From assembly GCF_005938105.1 (NCBI RefSeq), contig NZ_VCPE01000012.1:121277-185276 (forward strand): 64,000 bases of DNA, given 5' to 3'. Shown here one piece after another: positions 17,721 to 26,608 of this stretch; the stretch's first letter is position 1, and the number at the start of each line of letters is the position of its first letter. The stretch comes from Brucella haematophila (GTDB taxonomy: Bacteria; Pseudomonadota; Alphaproteobacteria; Rhizobiales; Rhizobiaceae). Below the pieces are notes generated by a model, which saw nothing but the letters and a program-made list of their open reading frames with translations, did no database searches and was not told the origin of the DNA. The translations under genes and the position numbers were made by a program.

Positions 17721-17948
17721 GGGAGACGCGCTTTCATCAATGTTTCGTGAGGTGCCCGCACCGGTTTCGGATCGCCAACTTCGCTTGGGAGGATGGATCG
17801 CTGGGCTCGCAAAACCGGTACAGGACTGATAAGTATATGGAACTGCTATGGCTTTTCAGATTCAATCCGGGGTATATGCCCACCTTTGGACAAACCGGAC
17901 CTCTGAAACAACTGTCACAGTCTATTGTCTAGACGAAACGCCAAAAGG

Positions 17949-17970
17949 AATTTGACATTGATGTCAAATT
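17949..17970. promoter_or_regulatory. Perfect palindrome, predicted TetR-family operator
   Basis: Ten-base arms AATTTGACAT and ATGTCAAATT around a TG centre, 44 bp before the TetR gene. Each arm contains a TTGACA that could be a -35 element in its own direction, so a bound repressor would block one or both divergent promoters. The palindrome is directly seen; the link to this regulator is inferred from position. Confidence 0.7.
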
Positions 17971-18013
17971 AGACACCATTGTCCAAAACGTCAAGTCATC
18001 TTATGTTGGGCTT

Positions 18014-18751
18014 ATGAAACCTACTGACATAATCGAAATGGCCGCCCCGCCGGTGAAGCGTAGCACCACTGGAAAAGGGTTGAATGCCGCGGCTGGCTCT
18101 GCCGCAATGAAGCCGGGACAGTGCATGAAACGCGATTTCATCCTGTGTTCTGCGGCGCGTGTTTTCTCGCGCGACGGGTTTCAGGGTGCCAGCATCGATC
18201 TGATTGCAAATGAGGCAGGCGTTTCGCGCCAGACCATCTATAACCACTACCGCGACAAGGAAGCCTTGCTGGCCGCCGTGGTGGAAGACGCGCTGGATCG
18301 CATGAATGCGAGTCTGTTTGCTGTGCTTTCCACTTTTCCACAGACCGGCGACAATCTTGAGCACGACCTGACGGCTTTCGCGATCCGCATGAGTCGAAAC
18401 TGCGTTTACGATCCGTCGGGCGCGTTTCTGCGCAAGCTTGTGCAGTCCAGTTCGCCCGATCTGTCCTTTGCGGGCTATATCTGCAAGACCAAGGGTCCGG
18501 CTCAGGCCATACCAGCCGTTGCTGCATGTCTTTCCCGCCTGGCGCTTGCCGGGCATTTGCGTCTCGACGACCCCGATCTGGCGGCACTGCATTTCATGGC
18601 GCTGATCAGCGCCGACACACAGTTGCATGCGTTGCACGGATGCGCCATCGATGACGACATCATCGAACGCAGCGCTATCAATGGTGTGAGGACATTCCTG
18701 CTAGCATTCGGTGTGACTGAATCGTCGCCGCAAGCGGCCCCTCGCCCCTGA
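18014..18751 (+). CDS. TetR/AcrR-family transcriptional regulator
   Basis: DNA-binding repressor with a helix-turn-helix at about residues 38-85 (RVFSRDGFQGASIDLIANEA then GVSRQTIYNHYRDKEALL) and a helical ligand-binding C-terminal half that I cannot assign. The first 37 residues are a non-conserved tail, so the true start may be Met32 or Met38; no strong ribosome binding site decides this. Divergent from the efflux gene, it is the likely local repressor of the pump and of itself. Confidence 0.88.
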   Translation: MKPTDIIEMAAPPVKRSTTGKGLNAAAGSAAMKPGQCMKRDFILCSAARVFSRDGFQGASIDLIANEAGVSRQTIYNHYRDKEALLAAVVEDALDRMNASLFAVLSTFPQTGDNLEHDLTAFAIRMSRNCVYDPSGAFLRKLVQSSSPDLSFAGYICKTKGPAQAIPAVAACLSRLALAGHLRLDDPDLAALHFMALISADTQLHALHGCAIDDDIIERSAINGVRTFLLAFGVTESSPQAAPRP

Positions 18752-18849
18752 CAGATCGGGCAGCCCCACCGCACTTTCGCGATATATATCATCGTTTCCT
18801 GCGAGAACGAACTTGACATCTGCCTGCGAATCCGTGGGATAAGAAACCC

Positions 18850-19425
18850 ATGGTACAGGATTTGATCCGTTACGACATTCTCGCTCAGGAAGCCCTTCGT
18901 GGCGTCATCCGCAAGGTTCTTGCGGAGGTGGCCAAGGCTGGCCTGCCGGGCAATCATCATTTCTTTATCACGTTCCTCACCGGAGCGCCGGGCGTGCGCA
19001 TTTCTTCGCGCCTGAAAGAGAAGTATCCCGAGCAGATGACAATCGTGTTGCAGCACCAGTTCTGGGACATGAATGTTACGGATCAGCTCTTTGAAGTCGG
19101 CTTGTCTTTCGGCGATATCCCCGAAAAGCTGGTCATTCCGTTCTCTGCTGTGCGCGGCTTCTACGATCCGTCTGTCAATTTCGAACTTGAGTTCGATGTT
19201 GCGGCAGTTCAGCCGACCAGCGACAATGACGAAGAGAACAATATCGCGCCAATCGAGATGATGCCTGTGGAATCCGCGCCCGAAAAGCCGGAAAAGCCCA
19301 AGGCAAAGTCGCGCAAGTCTTCCGCTGAGAAGCAGGCAGCCGCCGCCAAGGACAATGCTGAAGGCGAAGATACGCCCAAGCCGTCTGCCGACGTGGTCTC
19401 CCTCGACGCTTTCCGTAAGAAGTAA
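18850..19425 (+). CDS. sspB: SspB-alpha, ClpXP adaptor for ssrA-tagged proteins
   Basis: Adaptor that binds the ssrA tag and delivers tagged proteins to ClpXP. The N-terminal 130 residues form the SspB fold (YDILAQEALRGVIRKVL at the start, then IPFSAVRGFYDPSVNFELEF), followed by a long acidic and Lys/Ala/Pro-rich tail, ending in a short VVSLDAFRKK motif. That final hydrophobic motif is the kind of segment adaptors use to dock on ClpX. 191 residues, typical for the alphaproteobacterial form. A TTGACA at 18813 lies upstream. The tmRNA gene itself lies 2.4 kb away. Confidence 0.9.
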   Translation: MVQDLIRYDILAQEALRGVIRKVLAEVAKAGLPGNHHFFITFLTGAPGVRISSRLKEKYPEQMTIVLQHQFWDMNVTDQLFEVGLSFGDIPEKLVIPFSAVRGFYDPSVNFELEFDVAAVQPTSDNDEENNIAPIEMMPVESAPEKPEKPKAKSRKSSAEKQAAAAKDNAEGEDTPKPSADVVSLDAFRKK

Positions 19426-19567
19426 ATTTTCTCTCCCAACTCTGCTTGGAATCATGAAAACGCTGGCTGCGCTGCAAGCTTAAGGCTGCGGCGCAGAAGC
19501 CGTTTGTATAAAGCTATGGTCAAGCGGCGTACTATTTCATAGTATATCGCTGGCTAAATTACGCGTT

Positions 19568-19581
19568 TTGACTTCGATCAA
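19568..19581 (+). promoter_or_regulatory. Possible FNR/FixK-type box
   Basis: TTGAC-N4-ATCAA, matching the anaerobox consensus TTGAY-N4-RTCAA. Its centre (19574.5) is 41 bp before a start site predicted from a TATGGT element at 19603-19608, the class II activator spacing, and 73 bp before the small membrane protein gene. One site only, so chance is possible. Confidence 0.5.
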
Positions 19582-19647
19582 GGCAACCGAAGTTTAAAAT
19601 GATATGGTGGCAGGCAATACGGCAGTCCAAATCAAGGCGGGAATTTC

Positions 19648-19824
19648 ATGGTCCGTTTGTTAGCGCAGGCAGTTCTCTGGATAAGCGGCGTTATCGCTGC
19701 ATTCTTCATGGCGAGTGACGCGCCAAACTTTCCCCTTTGGCAGTTGACGGTCGGCCTTTTGCTGCTTGTGGCCGTTTCGGTCGCAATCTGGTGGTTTACC
19801 AACCCCAAGGAACCAAGACAGTAA
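19648..19824 (+). CDS. Small two-helix membrane protein, 58 aa
   Basis: A 58-residue frame starting MVRLLAQAVLWISGVIAAFF with a second helix LTVGLLLLVAVSVAIWWF and a short charged tail ending KEPRQ. An AGGCGGGA site lies 7 nt ahead of the ATG. The two strongly hydrophobic helices separated by a short DAPNFPLW loop argue that this is a true gene rather than chance. I do not recognise the family. It lies alone between sspB and the DUF4169 gene, behind a possible FNR/FixK box. Confidence 0.7.
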   Translation: MVRLLAQAVLWISGVIAAFFMASDAPNFPLWQLTVGLLLLVAVSVAIWWFTNPKEPRQ

Positions 19825-19906
19825 GCCGCGCTGACAGCTTGCAGCTCACCGGAGCACCGCGGTATAAAAGCGTATATCGACGCAGCAAGGCATCCGAGAC
19901 ATCAAA

Positions 19907-20107
19907 ATGAGCGACATCGTCAATCTGCGGCAGTTCAAGAAAAAGAAAGCGCGTGACGCCAAGGAAAAGCAGGCGGATCAAAACCGCATTCTTTTTGGGC
20001 GGACAAAAACGGAGAAAGACTTCGCACGCGAAGAGACCCGCAAGAGCGAGCGCTTTCTGGATATCAACCGCCTGGAGCGTAAAGATAACACGGACGGCGA
20101 CCGTTGA
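19907..20107 (+). CDS. DUF4169 family protein
   Basis: A 66-residue, highly charged soluble protein beginning MSDIVNLRQFKKKKARDAKE, which is the DUF4169 signature; the function is unknown. Its stop overlaps the start of the ribbon-helix-helix gene (TTGA), so the two are translated together. Composition is rich in Lys, Arg and Asp, suggesting a nucleic-acid or protein-binding peptide without a hydrophobic core. Confidence 0.82.
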   Translation: MSDIVNLRQFKKKKARDAKEKQADQNRILFGRTKTEKDFAREETRKSERFLDINRLERKDNTDGDR

Positions 20108-20340
20108 GCACCGGCGGCTTGCGCAAGCATTCCGTCAGCATTCGTGGCCATGCGACCAGCTATACGCTGGAAGACGAGTTCTTCGAAATTCTCAACCAAA
20201 TCGCCACGACACGCGGCCAGTCGATTGCAGCCCTTGTCGCAGAGGTGGACAGCAAGCGTGAGCGCACCACGAATCTCTCGTCGGCGCTGCGCCTTCACGT
20301 GTTGAACTGGCTCAAATCCCAGATACCACCAGCCCGCTGA
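20104..20340 (+). CDS. Ribbon-helix-helix domain protein (RHH_4 type)
   Basis: A 78-residue protein with GLRKHSVSIRGHATSYTLED followed by EFFEILNQIATTRGQSIAAL, the pattern of the RHH_4 family found next to DUF4169 in many Rhizobiales. Such folds bind DNA as dimers, though this subfamily has no known targets. The start is a TTG codon inside the stop of the preceding gene; no better start exists in frame. It ends 12 bp from the convergent AsmA gene. Confidence 0.82.
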   Translation: MSTGGLRKHSVSIRGHATSYTLEDEFFEILNQIATTRGQSIAALVAEVDSKRERTTNLSSALRLHVLNWLKSQIPPAR

Positions 20341-20352
20341 ACACAACCCCGA

Positions 20353-23300
20353 TCAGGGCTGCTGTGCGGGCGCGGCCGGTGTGGGCTCCAGAGTTTTCAG
20401 AAATTCATTGAGCGACTGACCACCTTCCGGGCTGGTCAACGGTGCAGTTGCGCCATTTGTTGCTCCGCCTTCCGGATTGGCTGGCTGGGGCTGTTGCGAC
20501 TCCAGCCGCTTCTTCTCCTCGGCTTGTTTTTCCGCCGCGACGCGGGCTGCCGCTTCCGTGCGGCGGCGTGTCTCGTCTTCCTGCTGGGCACGTGCGCGTT
20601 CCGCAGCATCGGCTTCCAGAACGCCAAGCTGACGGCGCAGACGCTGCTTTTCCATCAGGCTTGCCTGCATGGCCTCGACACGTTCCTGCTCACGCTCCAG
20701 CGCACGCTGGGTCAGGAACTGCACAAGCGGCTGCCGGTCGAGCCGCACTTCGGGCCGGTCATAAGTCCCGCCAATACTGAAAGCCACCTGCGGCGAAAGG
20801 CCGGTCTGGGCGCCATCGTCGCCCTGGAATGTAAACGTTCCGCTGCCGCCAACGCCAAGCGTCGACAGATCGAATTGCAGGTCACTCAACAAAGCCGCGT
20901 TGCCATCGGACAGATTGGCGGCTGTCATGCGCGCATTACCGCCAGCCACCGTGAATTCGAAGCGCGCATCGCCCGGCGTAAAACGCGCATTCGGCGCAAC
21001 GGCCTTATCCGCAATGGCAGCAAATCGCTTCGCATCCAGTTTCTCATCACCGGCAGGCTGGTCGCCAATGCCATCAGCGGCTGCGACCATGGCGGGCAGC
21101 GCCGCACCATCCAGACCAGCCACCGCAAATTTCTCGACATCGACAGTCGCCGTTCCCGCCAGCGAACCGACCAGCGCGGCAGCGTTTTCGCCGCTGCCAT
21201 TCAGCGTCACCGCGGCCTTGACGACACCGCCCAAAGGCGCAGAACCATCTTCCAGACGGTAGAAATTGGCGAGATCGGCACCGCTCCATTTGAGATCAGT
21301 CGAAAGCAGCGCATTCTTGTCGCTGTTGCGCAGAGACAAAGTGCCAGCGAGATAGCCCCCGGCCCAATTTCCGGTCAGCTCCGTCAGGCTCAGACTGTCG
21401 ATCGTCTTTTGCAAGCGCGTCGAAAACTCGGTCGCCGTACCAAAGCCTTGCATATGCGCCTGAGCGACATTGAGCTTCACGTCAATCAGCAGCGGCAAAG
21501 ACGGGCGAACCGCAAAAGCCCCTCGAGGCCAGATGGATTTTTCTGTCGGCTTGGCCGGTTCAAACGCATCCTGACCGAGCATGATGGCTGCCAGACTATC
21601 GACCTCAAGCGAAGCGAGCTTCGCCTCGCCCTTCAACTGCGGCAACCCGCTATCGGCAAAATTCGCCTCCAGCCGCGCCGATACATCTTCGCCGCCCAAT
21701 TGACCGGCAAGGTTCGGAAAGCGCAGAATGCCCTTGGCAAACTGGAAATCGCTGGAAAGATTGGCAGATAGACCCGCGCCATACCCCGGCAATGCATAAC
21801 CTGCCGTCGCGATGAATGGTTGCAGATCGGCAGATTTGACCTGCGCCTTGCCGCTCGCGGCAATATCACTACCGATCAGCGAAATTACCCCGTCAGCCGA
21901 AGCCGTGCCATCAGGCGCTGTGAGCTTGAGAAGCGTCCGCATCCCGGCGCTCGGCGCACCCTGCATGGTCAGATCTGCGGTCAGTTCACCGGCAAGCCCC
22001 AATGGAAGCGATGGCAGGCCGATCAAGGCCAGCACGGCCTCGCCCTGATCGGACTCGGCTGTACCGTTGAGCTGCATCTGCAAGGGGTCAGCGTCCGTCT
22101 CGCCGCCGCTGGCCGTTCCTGACAGATCGAGCTTCATTCCGCCGGTCTTGCCAGTGACACTGAAGGAAAACTCGCCGCTGCCGGGAGAAGTCTTGGTCTT
22201 CGTATCAGCCGGGCGGGCGCTTTTGCCCTTCGCTGCACCGTTCTTCGCGGGATTGGCCTGCGTTTCCGGCCTGACCGGCGCAACCGCATTGGCGATCACG
22301 TTGATCTCGCTGTCCTCGAACAGTCCGGGGAAGTTCGCCGCACGCGCCGACAAAGCGCGGAACAGCGGCAATTGCGGATAACGGTTCGCCATCAGCGCAA
22401 TGAAGCGCGACAGATCGCCAGAGAGAATCGTCGCGTCCAGTTTTCCCGAAGGTGAATTGGCGAATGGCTCATAAGCCCCGGTTGCCGTCAGCGTTGCGTC
22501 TGCAACATCATTGATCATCAACCGGTCGAAATCGAAACGTCCATCGTGAAGGCGCATGGCCAGATCGATGCTGGCCGCTTCCATATCCTTGAAACGAACC
22601 GGCCCGGCCTTGAAGCCGACATTGAGCGTCTGCGCGTCGAGAAGCGCCAGCCCCTCACCGCCCGAGAAGAACGAAACGAAAGCCTGCAAGGCATCGCTTT
22701 CCACCGCGCCGCCTTGAAGATTGACGTCGATGGTCGGCTGCGCCGCTCCTTTGACCTGCCGCAGCAGTGATCCTTTGAGCGAAGTCTTGCCCAGACCAAT
22801 TTCAAGATCGTCGATACGCTGCATGCCATCGCGCAGATCGACCTTGCCGGAGAAACCAGCCCCGTCGAGCGTGCGGATCGATTCATCCACTGTCTCATTC
22901 AGCCATGTGGCAAGACCGGACGGCTGGCGCGATGCAACAAGCATCTCGCCCTGAAAACCGAAATCATCGCCAACGGACAGCCTACCCTTGGCCTCGACTT
23001 TCGTGCGCCCGGGCAGATCGGCGGCAAACTGGCGAATATTCCAGTCCCCGCCATCAGGTTCGGCATTGATCGTCACCGAGCGAATGGTGGTTCCACCCGC
23101 AACAACCGCCGGCAGGCGGAGGTCAATACGCCCCGGTATGGTCGGGATTGGCAATTGTTCCAGAACCCGGCGCGCAATGGCAATGCGGTCCGTCAGCGGC
23201 ATGACGGACGTAACCTGCTGGTCTTCCGCCGTCTCGCTCGGACCCCAGAAAATCTGCTGCCCATCGGCGCTGATTTCAAAGCGCGGTACATTGCCGTAAT

Positions 23301-24210
23301 CGATCAGAGCCTTGCCATTGACGACATAGGGATTGTCGGCTGGCCCCTGCTCCATGCGAAACTCGCTCGCATCGAAGCGGTTGGTATCGGCGGTAAATTT
23401 GCCGGTCAGGCGCAGGCCGCTGAAAAACGGCTTGTCCGCCGACGCGTCTTTCTGTTTTGCACCGTTTTGCGCCACCATGTCAGAGGAACGCAGCGAAAAA
23501 TCACCCGCATAGTTCAACCGGCCATCCTTGAGGGCGATATCGCCATCCGTTTCAAATGCGGCAGGAATGGCTTCCGGCGAAATACGCGCCCGCAATCTGA
23601 GCGAACCGTCAGGCTTGGCCTCGCCGCTCGTCAGATCGACCGCAAGCTTGCGGCCTCCCAGGCTGAAGCTGCTTTGGGCCTGCCATGGCCCGGCAAGGCT
23701 GTTGGCCGAGAGGACGGCATTCAGGCCGGTCGCCTCGTGGACGCGTCCGCTCGCCACGTCATGCAGCGTCACCGCACCGTCGCTGATCGAGAGTCGCTCG
23801 ACCTTGATCTGCGATGGATTGAGCGGCGTGGACGGACGAATGGCCCAATCGACCTTGCCGTCCTTATCCAGCGAGATTGTTACGCGCGGACGCTCGACAC
23901 GCATGTCGAAAATCAGCACCTGACCACGCAGGAAAGGCATCAATTCCGCATCCATCGAGAACCTGTCGAGGGTCATGACAGGATGCGTTGCATCCGCCCC
24001 GACGCGCACATCGGAAAAGGTCACGGATGGGAAAGGGAGCAGCCGCGCATTCACATCGCCTGCCACCTTGACCGGGCGCCCCAGAATACGGGTCGCCTCG
24101 CGCTCGAAATCGGCCCGATAGCCGCTCCAGTCGACAAAAGGCGGCACCACCAGCGCGGCTGTCAAAAGCAGCACCAGAAGCCCGCCGACAATGACGAATA
24201 TGCGGCCCAA
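20353..24210 (-). CDS. AsmA-family protein, 1285 aa
   Basis: Very large inner-membrane anchored periplasmic protein. One N-terminal membrane helix (about residues 5-22, VIVGGLLVLLLTAALVV) precedes VDWSGYRADFEREATRILGR, the typical AsmA start, then over 1000 residues of repeated beta-strand units as in AsmA/TamB-like lipid-transfer proteins. After the beta-rich part comes a charged helical segment (about 1160-1240, rich in Glu, Arg, Gln) and a Pro/Gly-rich tail. A Lys/Thr/Pro-rich insert lies near residue 660. The start is TTG with GGAGCTGC upstream. Related proteins bridge the periplasm to move phospholipid to the outer membrane; that role here is inference. Confidence 0.88.
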   Translation of the reverse strand: MGRIFVIVGGLLVLLLTAALVVPPFVDWSGYRADFEREATRILGRPVKVAGDVNARLLPFPSVTFSDVRVGADATHPVMTLDRFSMDAELMPFLRGQVLIFDMRVERPRVTISLDKDGKVDWAIRPSTPLNPSQIKVERLSISDGAVTLHDVASGRVHEATGLNAVLSANSLAGPWQAQSSFSLGGRKLAVDLTSGEAKPDGSLRLRARISPEAIPAAFETDGDIALKDGRLNYAGDFSLRSSDMVAQNGAKQKDASADKPFFSGLRLTGKFTADTNRFDASEFRMEQGPADNPYVVNGKALIDYGNVPRFEISADGQQIFWGPSETAEDQQVTSVMPLTDRIAIARRVLEQLPIPTIPGRIDLRLPAVVAGGTTIRSVTINAEPDGGDWNIRQFAADLPGRTKVEAKGRLSVGDDFGFQGEMLVASRQPSGLATWLNETVDESIRTLDGAGFSGKVDLRDGMQRIDDLEIGLGKTSLKGSLLRQVKGAAQPTIDVNLQGGAVESDALQAFVSFFSGGEGLALLDAQTLNVGFKAGPVRFKDMEAASIDLAMRLHDGRFDFDRLMINDVADATLTATGAYEPFANSPSGKLDATILSGDLSRFIALMANRYPQLPLFRALSARAANFPGLFEDSEINVIANAVAPVRPETQANPAKNGAAKGKSARPADTKTKTSPGSGEFSFSVTGKTGGMKLDLSGTASGGETDADPLQMQLNGTAESDQGEAVLALIGLPSLPLGLAGELTADLTMQGAPSAGMRTLLKLTAPDGTASADGVISLIGSDIAASGKAQVKSADLQPFIATAGYALPGYGAGLSANLSSDFQFAKGILRFPNLAGQLGGEDVSARLEANFADSGLPQLKGEAKLASLEVDSLAAIMLGQDAFEPAKPTEKSIWPRGAFAVRPSLPLLIDVKLNVAQAHMQGFGTATEFSTRLQKTIDSLSLTELTGNWAGGYLAGTLSLRNSDKNALLSTDLKWSGADLANFYRLEDGSAPLGGVVKAAVTLNGSGENAAALVGSLAGTATVDVEKFAVAGLDGAALPAMVAAADGIGDQPAGDEKLDAKRFAAIADKAVAPNARFTPGDARFEFTVAGGNARMTAANLSDGNAALLSDLQFDLSTLGVGGSGTFTFQGDDGAQTGLSPQVAFSIGGTYDRPEVRLDRQPLVQFLTQRALEREQERVEAMQASLMEKQRLRRQLGVLEADAAERARAQQEDETRRRTEAAARVAAEKQAEEKKRLESQQPQPANPEGGATNGATAPLTSPEGGQSLNEFLKTLEPTPAAPAQQP

Positions 24211-24301
24211 GAAGCAGCTCCGGTCAGTCAGGTGAATTCGGTTACGCGCAACACAACGGGTGAATCACGCCATATTTACCAACGCAACATAGTGCATCAT
24301 C

Positions 24302-24350
24302 GCACAAAGTGCGAAGCGGTTTTCAGGATTGCGCGTCAACAAAAAACAGC
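24302..24350. repeat. Degenerate copy of the Brucellaceae-type intergenic repeat
   Basis: CACAAAGTGCGAAGCGGTTTT and the following GCGTCAACAAAAAACA resemble the repeat at 25884-25984 (CAAAAGTGCGCAGCGGTTTT, GCGTAAAAACAAA). It lies between the AsmA and FAD-oxidase genes; the downstream hairpin of the intact copy is missing. A separate 8 bp hairpin at 24416-24443 lies just after the FAD-oxidase stop codon and may help end that transcript. Confidence 0.5.
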
Positions 24351-24452
24351 ATCGGTTCGGCGACAACAAGGCAAGCTGCCGCCCAACTGATCTAAATATG
24401 CGCGCTCATTGAATCGCCATCTGAACCAAGCGGTGCAGATGGCTGATTTGAC

Positions 24453-25862
24453 TCACGAAATCAGGATTTTACCCGGGTTCATGATATTGAGCGGATCGAG
24501 CGCCTTTTTGATCATGCGCATATAATCGGTCGTTTCACCAAGCTCCATGGCCAGATATTTCATCTTGCCCTGGCCGATGCCGTGTTCGCCGGTGCAGGTC
24601 CCTTCCATGGCCAGTGCCCGCATCACGAGCCGGTCCATGAAAGCTTCCGCCCGTTCCATCTCTTCCGGGTCTTCCGTATTGAGCAGCAGGAGCAGATGGA
24701 AATTGCCATCGCCGACGTGACCGACGATCGGCGCAATGATGTTGCTGTCTGCCAGATCGCGTTCCGTCTCGGTAATGCAATCGGCCAGACGCGAAATCGG
24801 CACGCAGAGATCGGTCGAAATTCCCTTGCAGCCGGGACGCAGCAAGGATGACGCGAAATAGGCGTCATGGCGCGCGCGCCACAGACGGTCGCGCTCTTCG
24901 GCATCCTGCGTCCAGTGGAACGGTCCGCCGCCATGTCCGGCCGCGATCTCGCCGAAAATCTCGGCCTGTTCCGCAACGCCGGTTTCCGTGCCGTGGAACT
25001 CCACGAACAGATAGGGCTGCGCTTCGTAAGGAAGCTTCGAATAGAGGATCAGCGCTTCCATCTGAAGTTTGTTGACCAGCTCGATACGCGCCACGGGAAC
25101 ACCCATCTGGATCGTATCGATCACCGCGCGACAGGCCGATTCCACATCAGGAAACGGGCAGATGCCGCCGGAAATCGCCTGCGGAATCCCCTGAAGCTTC
25201 AAGGTCAATTCCGTGATGATGCCCAGCGTGCCTTCCGCGCCGATCAGCAGACGGGTGAGATCGTAACCGGCGGCGGTCTTCTTGACGCGCTTGGAGGTTT
25301 CGATCAGGCGACCGTCCGGCATGACGGCTTTCAGCGCCAGAACATTCTCGCGCATGGTGCCATAACGAACCGCATTGGTGCCGGAAGCACGCGTCGAGGC
25401 CATGCCGCCGAGCGTCGCATTTGCACCCGGATCAATGGGGAAGAACAGGCCCGTATCGCGCAGATATTCGTTCAGCTCACGGCGCGTCACGCCCGGTTCG
25501 ATAACGCAATCAAGATCTTCGGCATGAACGGCCAGAATGCGGTTCATATGCGTCAGATCGAGCGATACGCCGCCTGCCGCCGCATTGACCTGACCTTCGA
25601 GCGAAGACCCTGCACCGAAAGCCACCAGCGGCACGCGATGTTCGGCGCAAATGCGCACCACATCCTGCACGTCCTGCGTATTTTCGGCGAACACCACAAT
25701 ATCCGGCGCTTGCGTCGGCACATAGCTGGTGGTGTGGCCGTGCTGCTCGCGGATGGCCTGACCGGTCTGCGCCCGCTCGCCAAAACGCTGCTTGAGGATA
25801 CCGACTGCAGCGGCGATCCCCTCTTCATTGCGTGGAAGCGCGATCACATGTTCAAGCGACAT
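24453..25862 (-). CDS. FAD-binding D-lactate dehydrogenase (GlcD/Dld-like)
   Basis: Membrane-associated flavoenzyme that oxidises a D-2-hydroxy acid and passes electrons to the respiratory chain. The FAD-binding type 4 domain has VPLVAFGAGSSLEGQ and PGANATLGGMASTRASGTNA; the C-terminal FAD-oxidase domain has HVGDGNFH (metal-binding His) and TGEHGIGQGKMKYL, ending NPGKILIS. At 469 residues it matches D-lactate dehydrogenase (cytochrome) rather than a GlcE-type subunit, and no glcEF genes follow. Glycolate or another D-2-hydroxy acid remains possible. Confidence 0.87.
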   Translation of the reverse strand: MSLEHVIALPRNEEGIAAAVGILKQRFGERAQTGQAIREQHGHTTSYVPTQAPDIVVFAENTQDVQDVVRICAEHRVPLVAFGAGSSLEGQVNAAAGGVSLDLTHMNRILAVHAEDLDCVIEPGVTRRELNEYLRDTGLFFPIDPGANATLGGMASTRASGTNAVRYGTMRENVLALKAVMPDGRLIETSKRVKKTAAGYDLTRLLIGAEGTLGIITELTLKLQGIPQAISGGICPFPDVESACRAVIDTIQMGVPVARIELVNKLQMEALILYSKLPYEAQPYLFVEFHGTETGVAEQAEIFGEIAAGHGGGPFHWTQDAEERDRLWRARHDAYFASSLLRPGCKGISTDLCVPISRLADCITETERDLADSNIIAPIVGHVGDGNFHLLLLLNTEDPEEMERAEAFMDRLVMRALAMEGTCTGEHGIGQGKMKYLAMELGETTDYMRMIKKALDPLNIMNPGKILIS

Positions 25863-25883
25863 TGTTCATTCTCCGGAATATTA

Positions 25884-25984
25884 AAGCATTTCCAGCAAAA
25901 GTGCGCAGCGGTTTTGCGTAGGATAATGCGTAAAAACAAATAGATAGAGCGGTTCCACGATTCCGTATTAAACGGAACCGCTCT
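25884..25984. repeat. Palindromic intergenic repeat (RIME-like)
   Basis: About 100 bp: a left module with GCATTTCCAGCAAAAGTGCG and GCGTAAAAACAAA, then a perfect 11 bp hairpin AGAGCGGTTCC / GGAACCGCTCT (25946-25956 with 25974-25984). The right arm overlaps the stop codon of the UPF0303 gene. Parts recur at 24302 and 31582, so this is a dispersed, non-coding family. Confidence 0.82.
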
Positions 25985-26504
25985 AAACAGCAGGAAGAGC
26001 CAATGCTGCCGGGTCCTGCCCCAGCTGCAAGGCGATGGCGCGTACGACGAGATTGTGATCCTCGCGCTGCGGCAAGCCGGAAACGATGGCCGCCCCAATC
26101 ACACCAGCGCCCGCAACGCGGATCGGAAATCCGCCACCCGCCAGCGCATAATCATTTACATCCAGCGCCTTGTGCGGCGCAAACATCCGGTCTTCACGAT
26201 TTTGTTCCAGAACGAGACGATAGGTCGAATCATGAAAACGGCGCACGACATTAAACTTGCGGCGCAGCCATTCCGTATTATCCGCCGTAGTGCCGACAGT
26301 TGCTGCGAAAAACAAGCGACGGTCCCACAGCGAAATATCAATGCCGATACCAAGCTTTTCCTTCACCGCAATGTCACGAATTCTCTGGCCCAGCGCAAAA
26401 GCCTCGTTCTCGTCGAATGTTGGAAAAATCAGTGCGTGTTCCTGACGGATGATCTGCTTAATGTCGTCGCCTTGCGCCACGTCTATCGCTCCTTGGAAAC
26501 TCAT
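25983..26504 (-). CDS. UPF0303 family (heme-degrading-domain-like) protein
   Basis: A 173-residue protein of the UPF0303 family, related to the HbpS/GlcG-like fold. LFFAATVGTTADNTEWLRRK and the C-terminal GGGFPIRVAGAGVIGAAIVSG, followed by QREDHNLVVRAI, are diagnostic. HbpS relatives bind heme, but this family has no proven reaction. The ATG at 26504 gives the conserved MSFQGAIDVAQ start. The stop codon lies inside the terminal hairpin of a palindromic repeat, so the 3' end of the message probably ends in that structure. Confidence 0.82.
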   Translation of the reverse strand: MSFQGAIDVAQGDDIKQIIRQEHALIFPTFDENEAFALGQRIRDIAVKEKLGIGIDISLWDRRLFFAATVGTTADNTEWLRRKFNVVRRFHDSTYRLVLEQNREDRMFAPHKALDVNDYALAGGGFPIRVAGAGVIGAAIVSGLPQREDHNLVVRAIALQLGQDPAALALPAV

Positions 26505-26608
26505 ATGCGTTTCTTGTGCCCCTTCATTCGCATGTTTGCAACAACGGATATCCACCGATGTTCATCGGCAAACTTGATTGATGGTACACAAGGCGCTAGT
26601 GGAACCTT

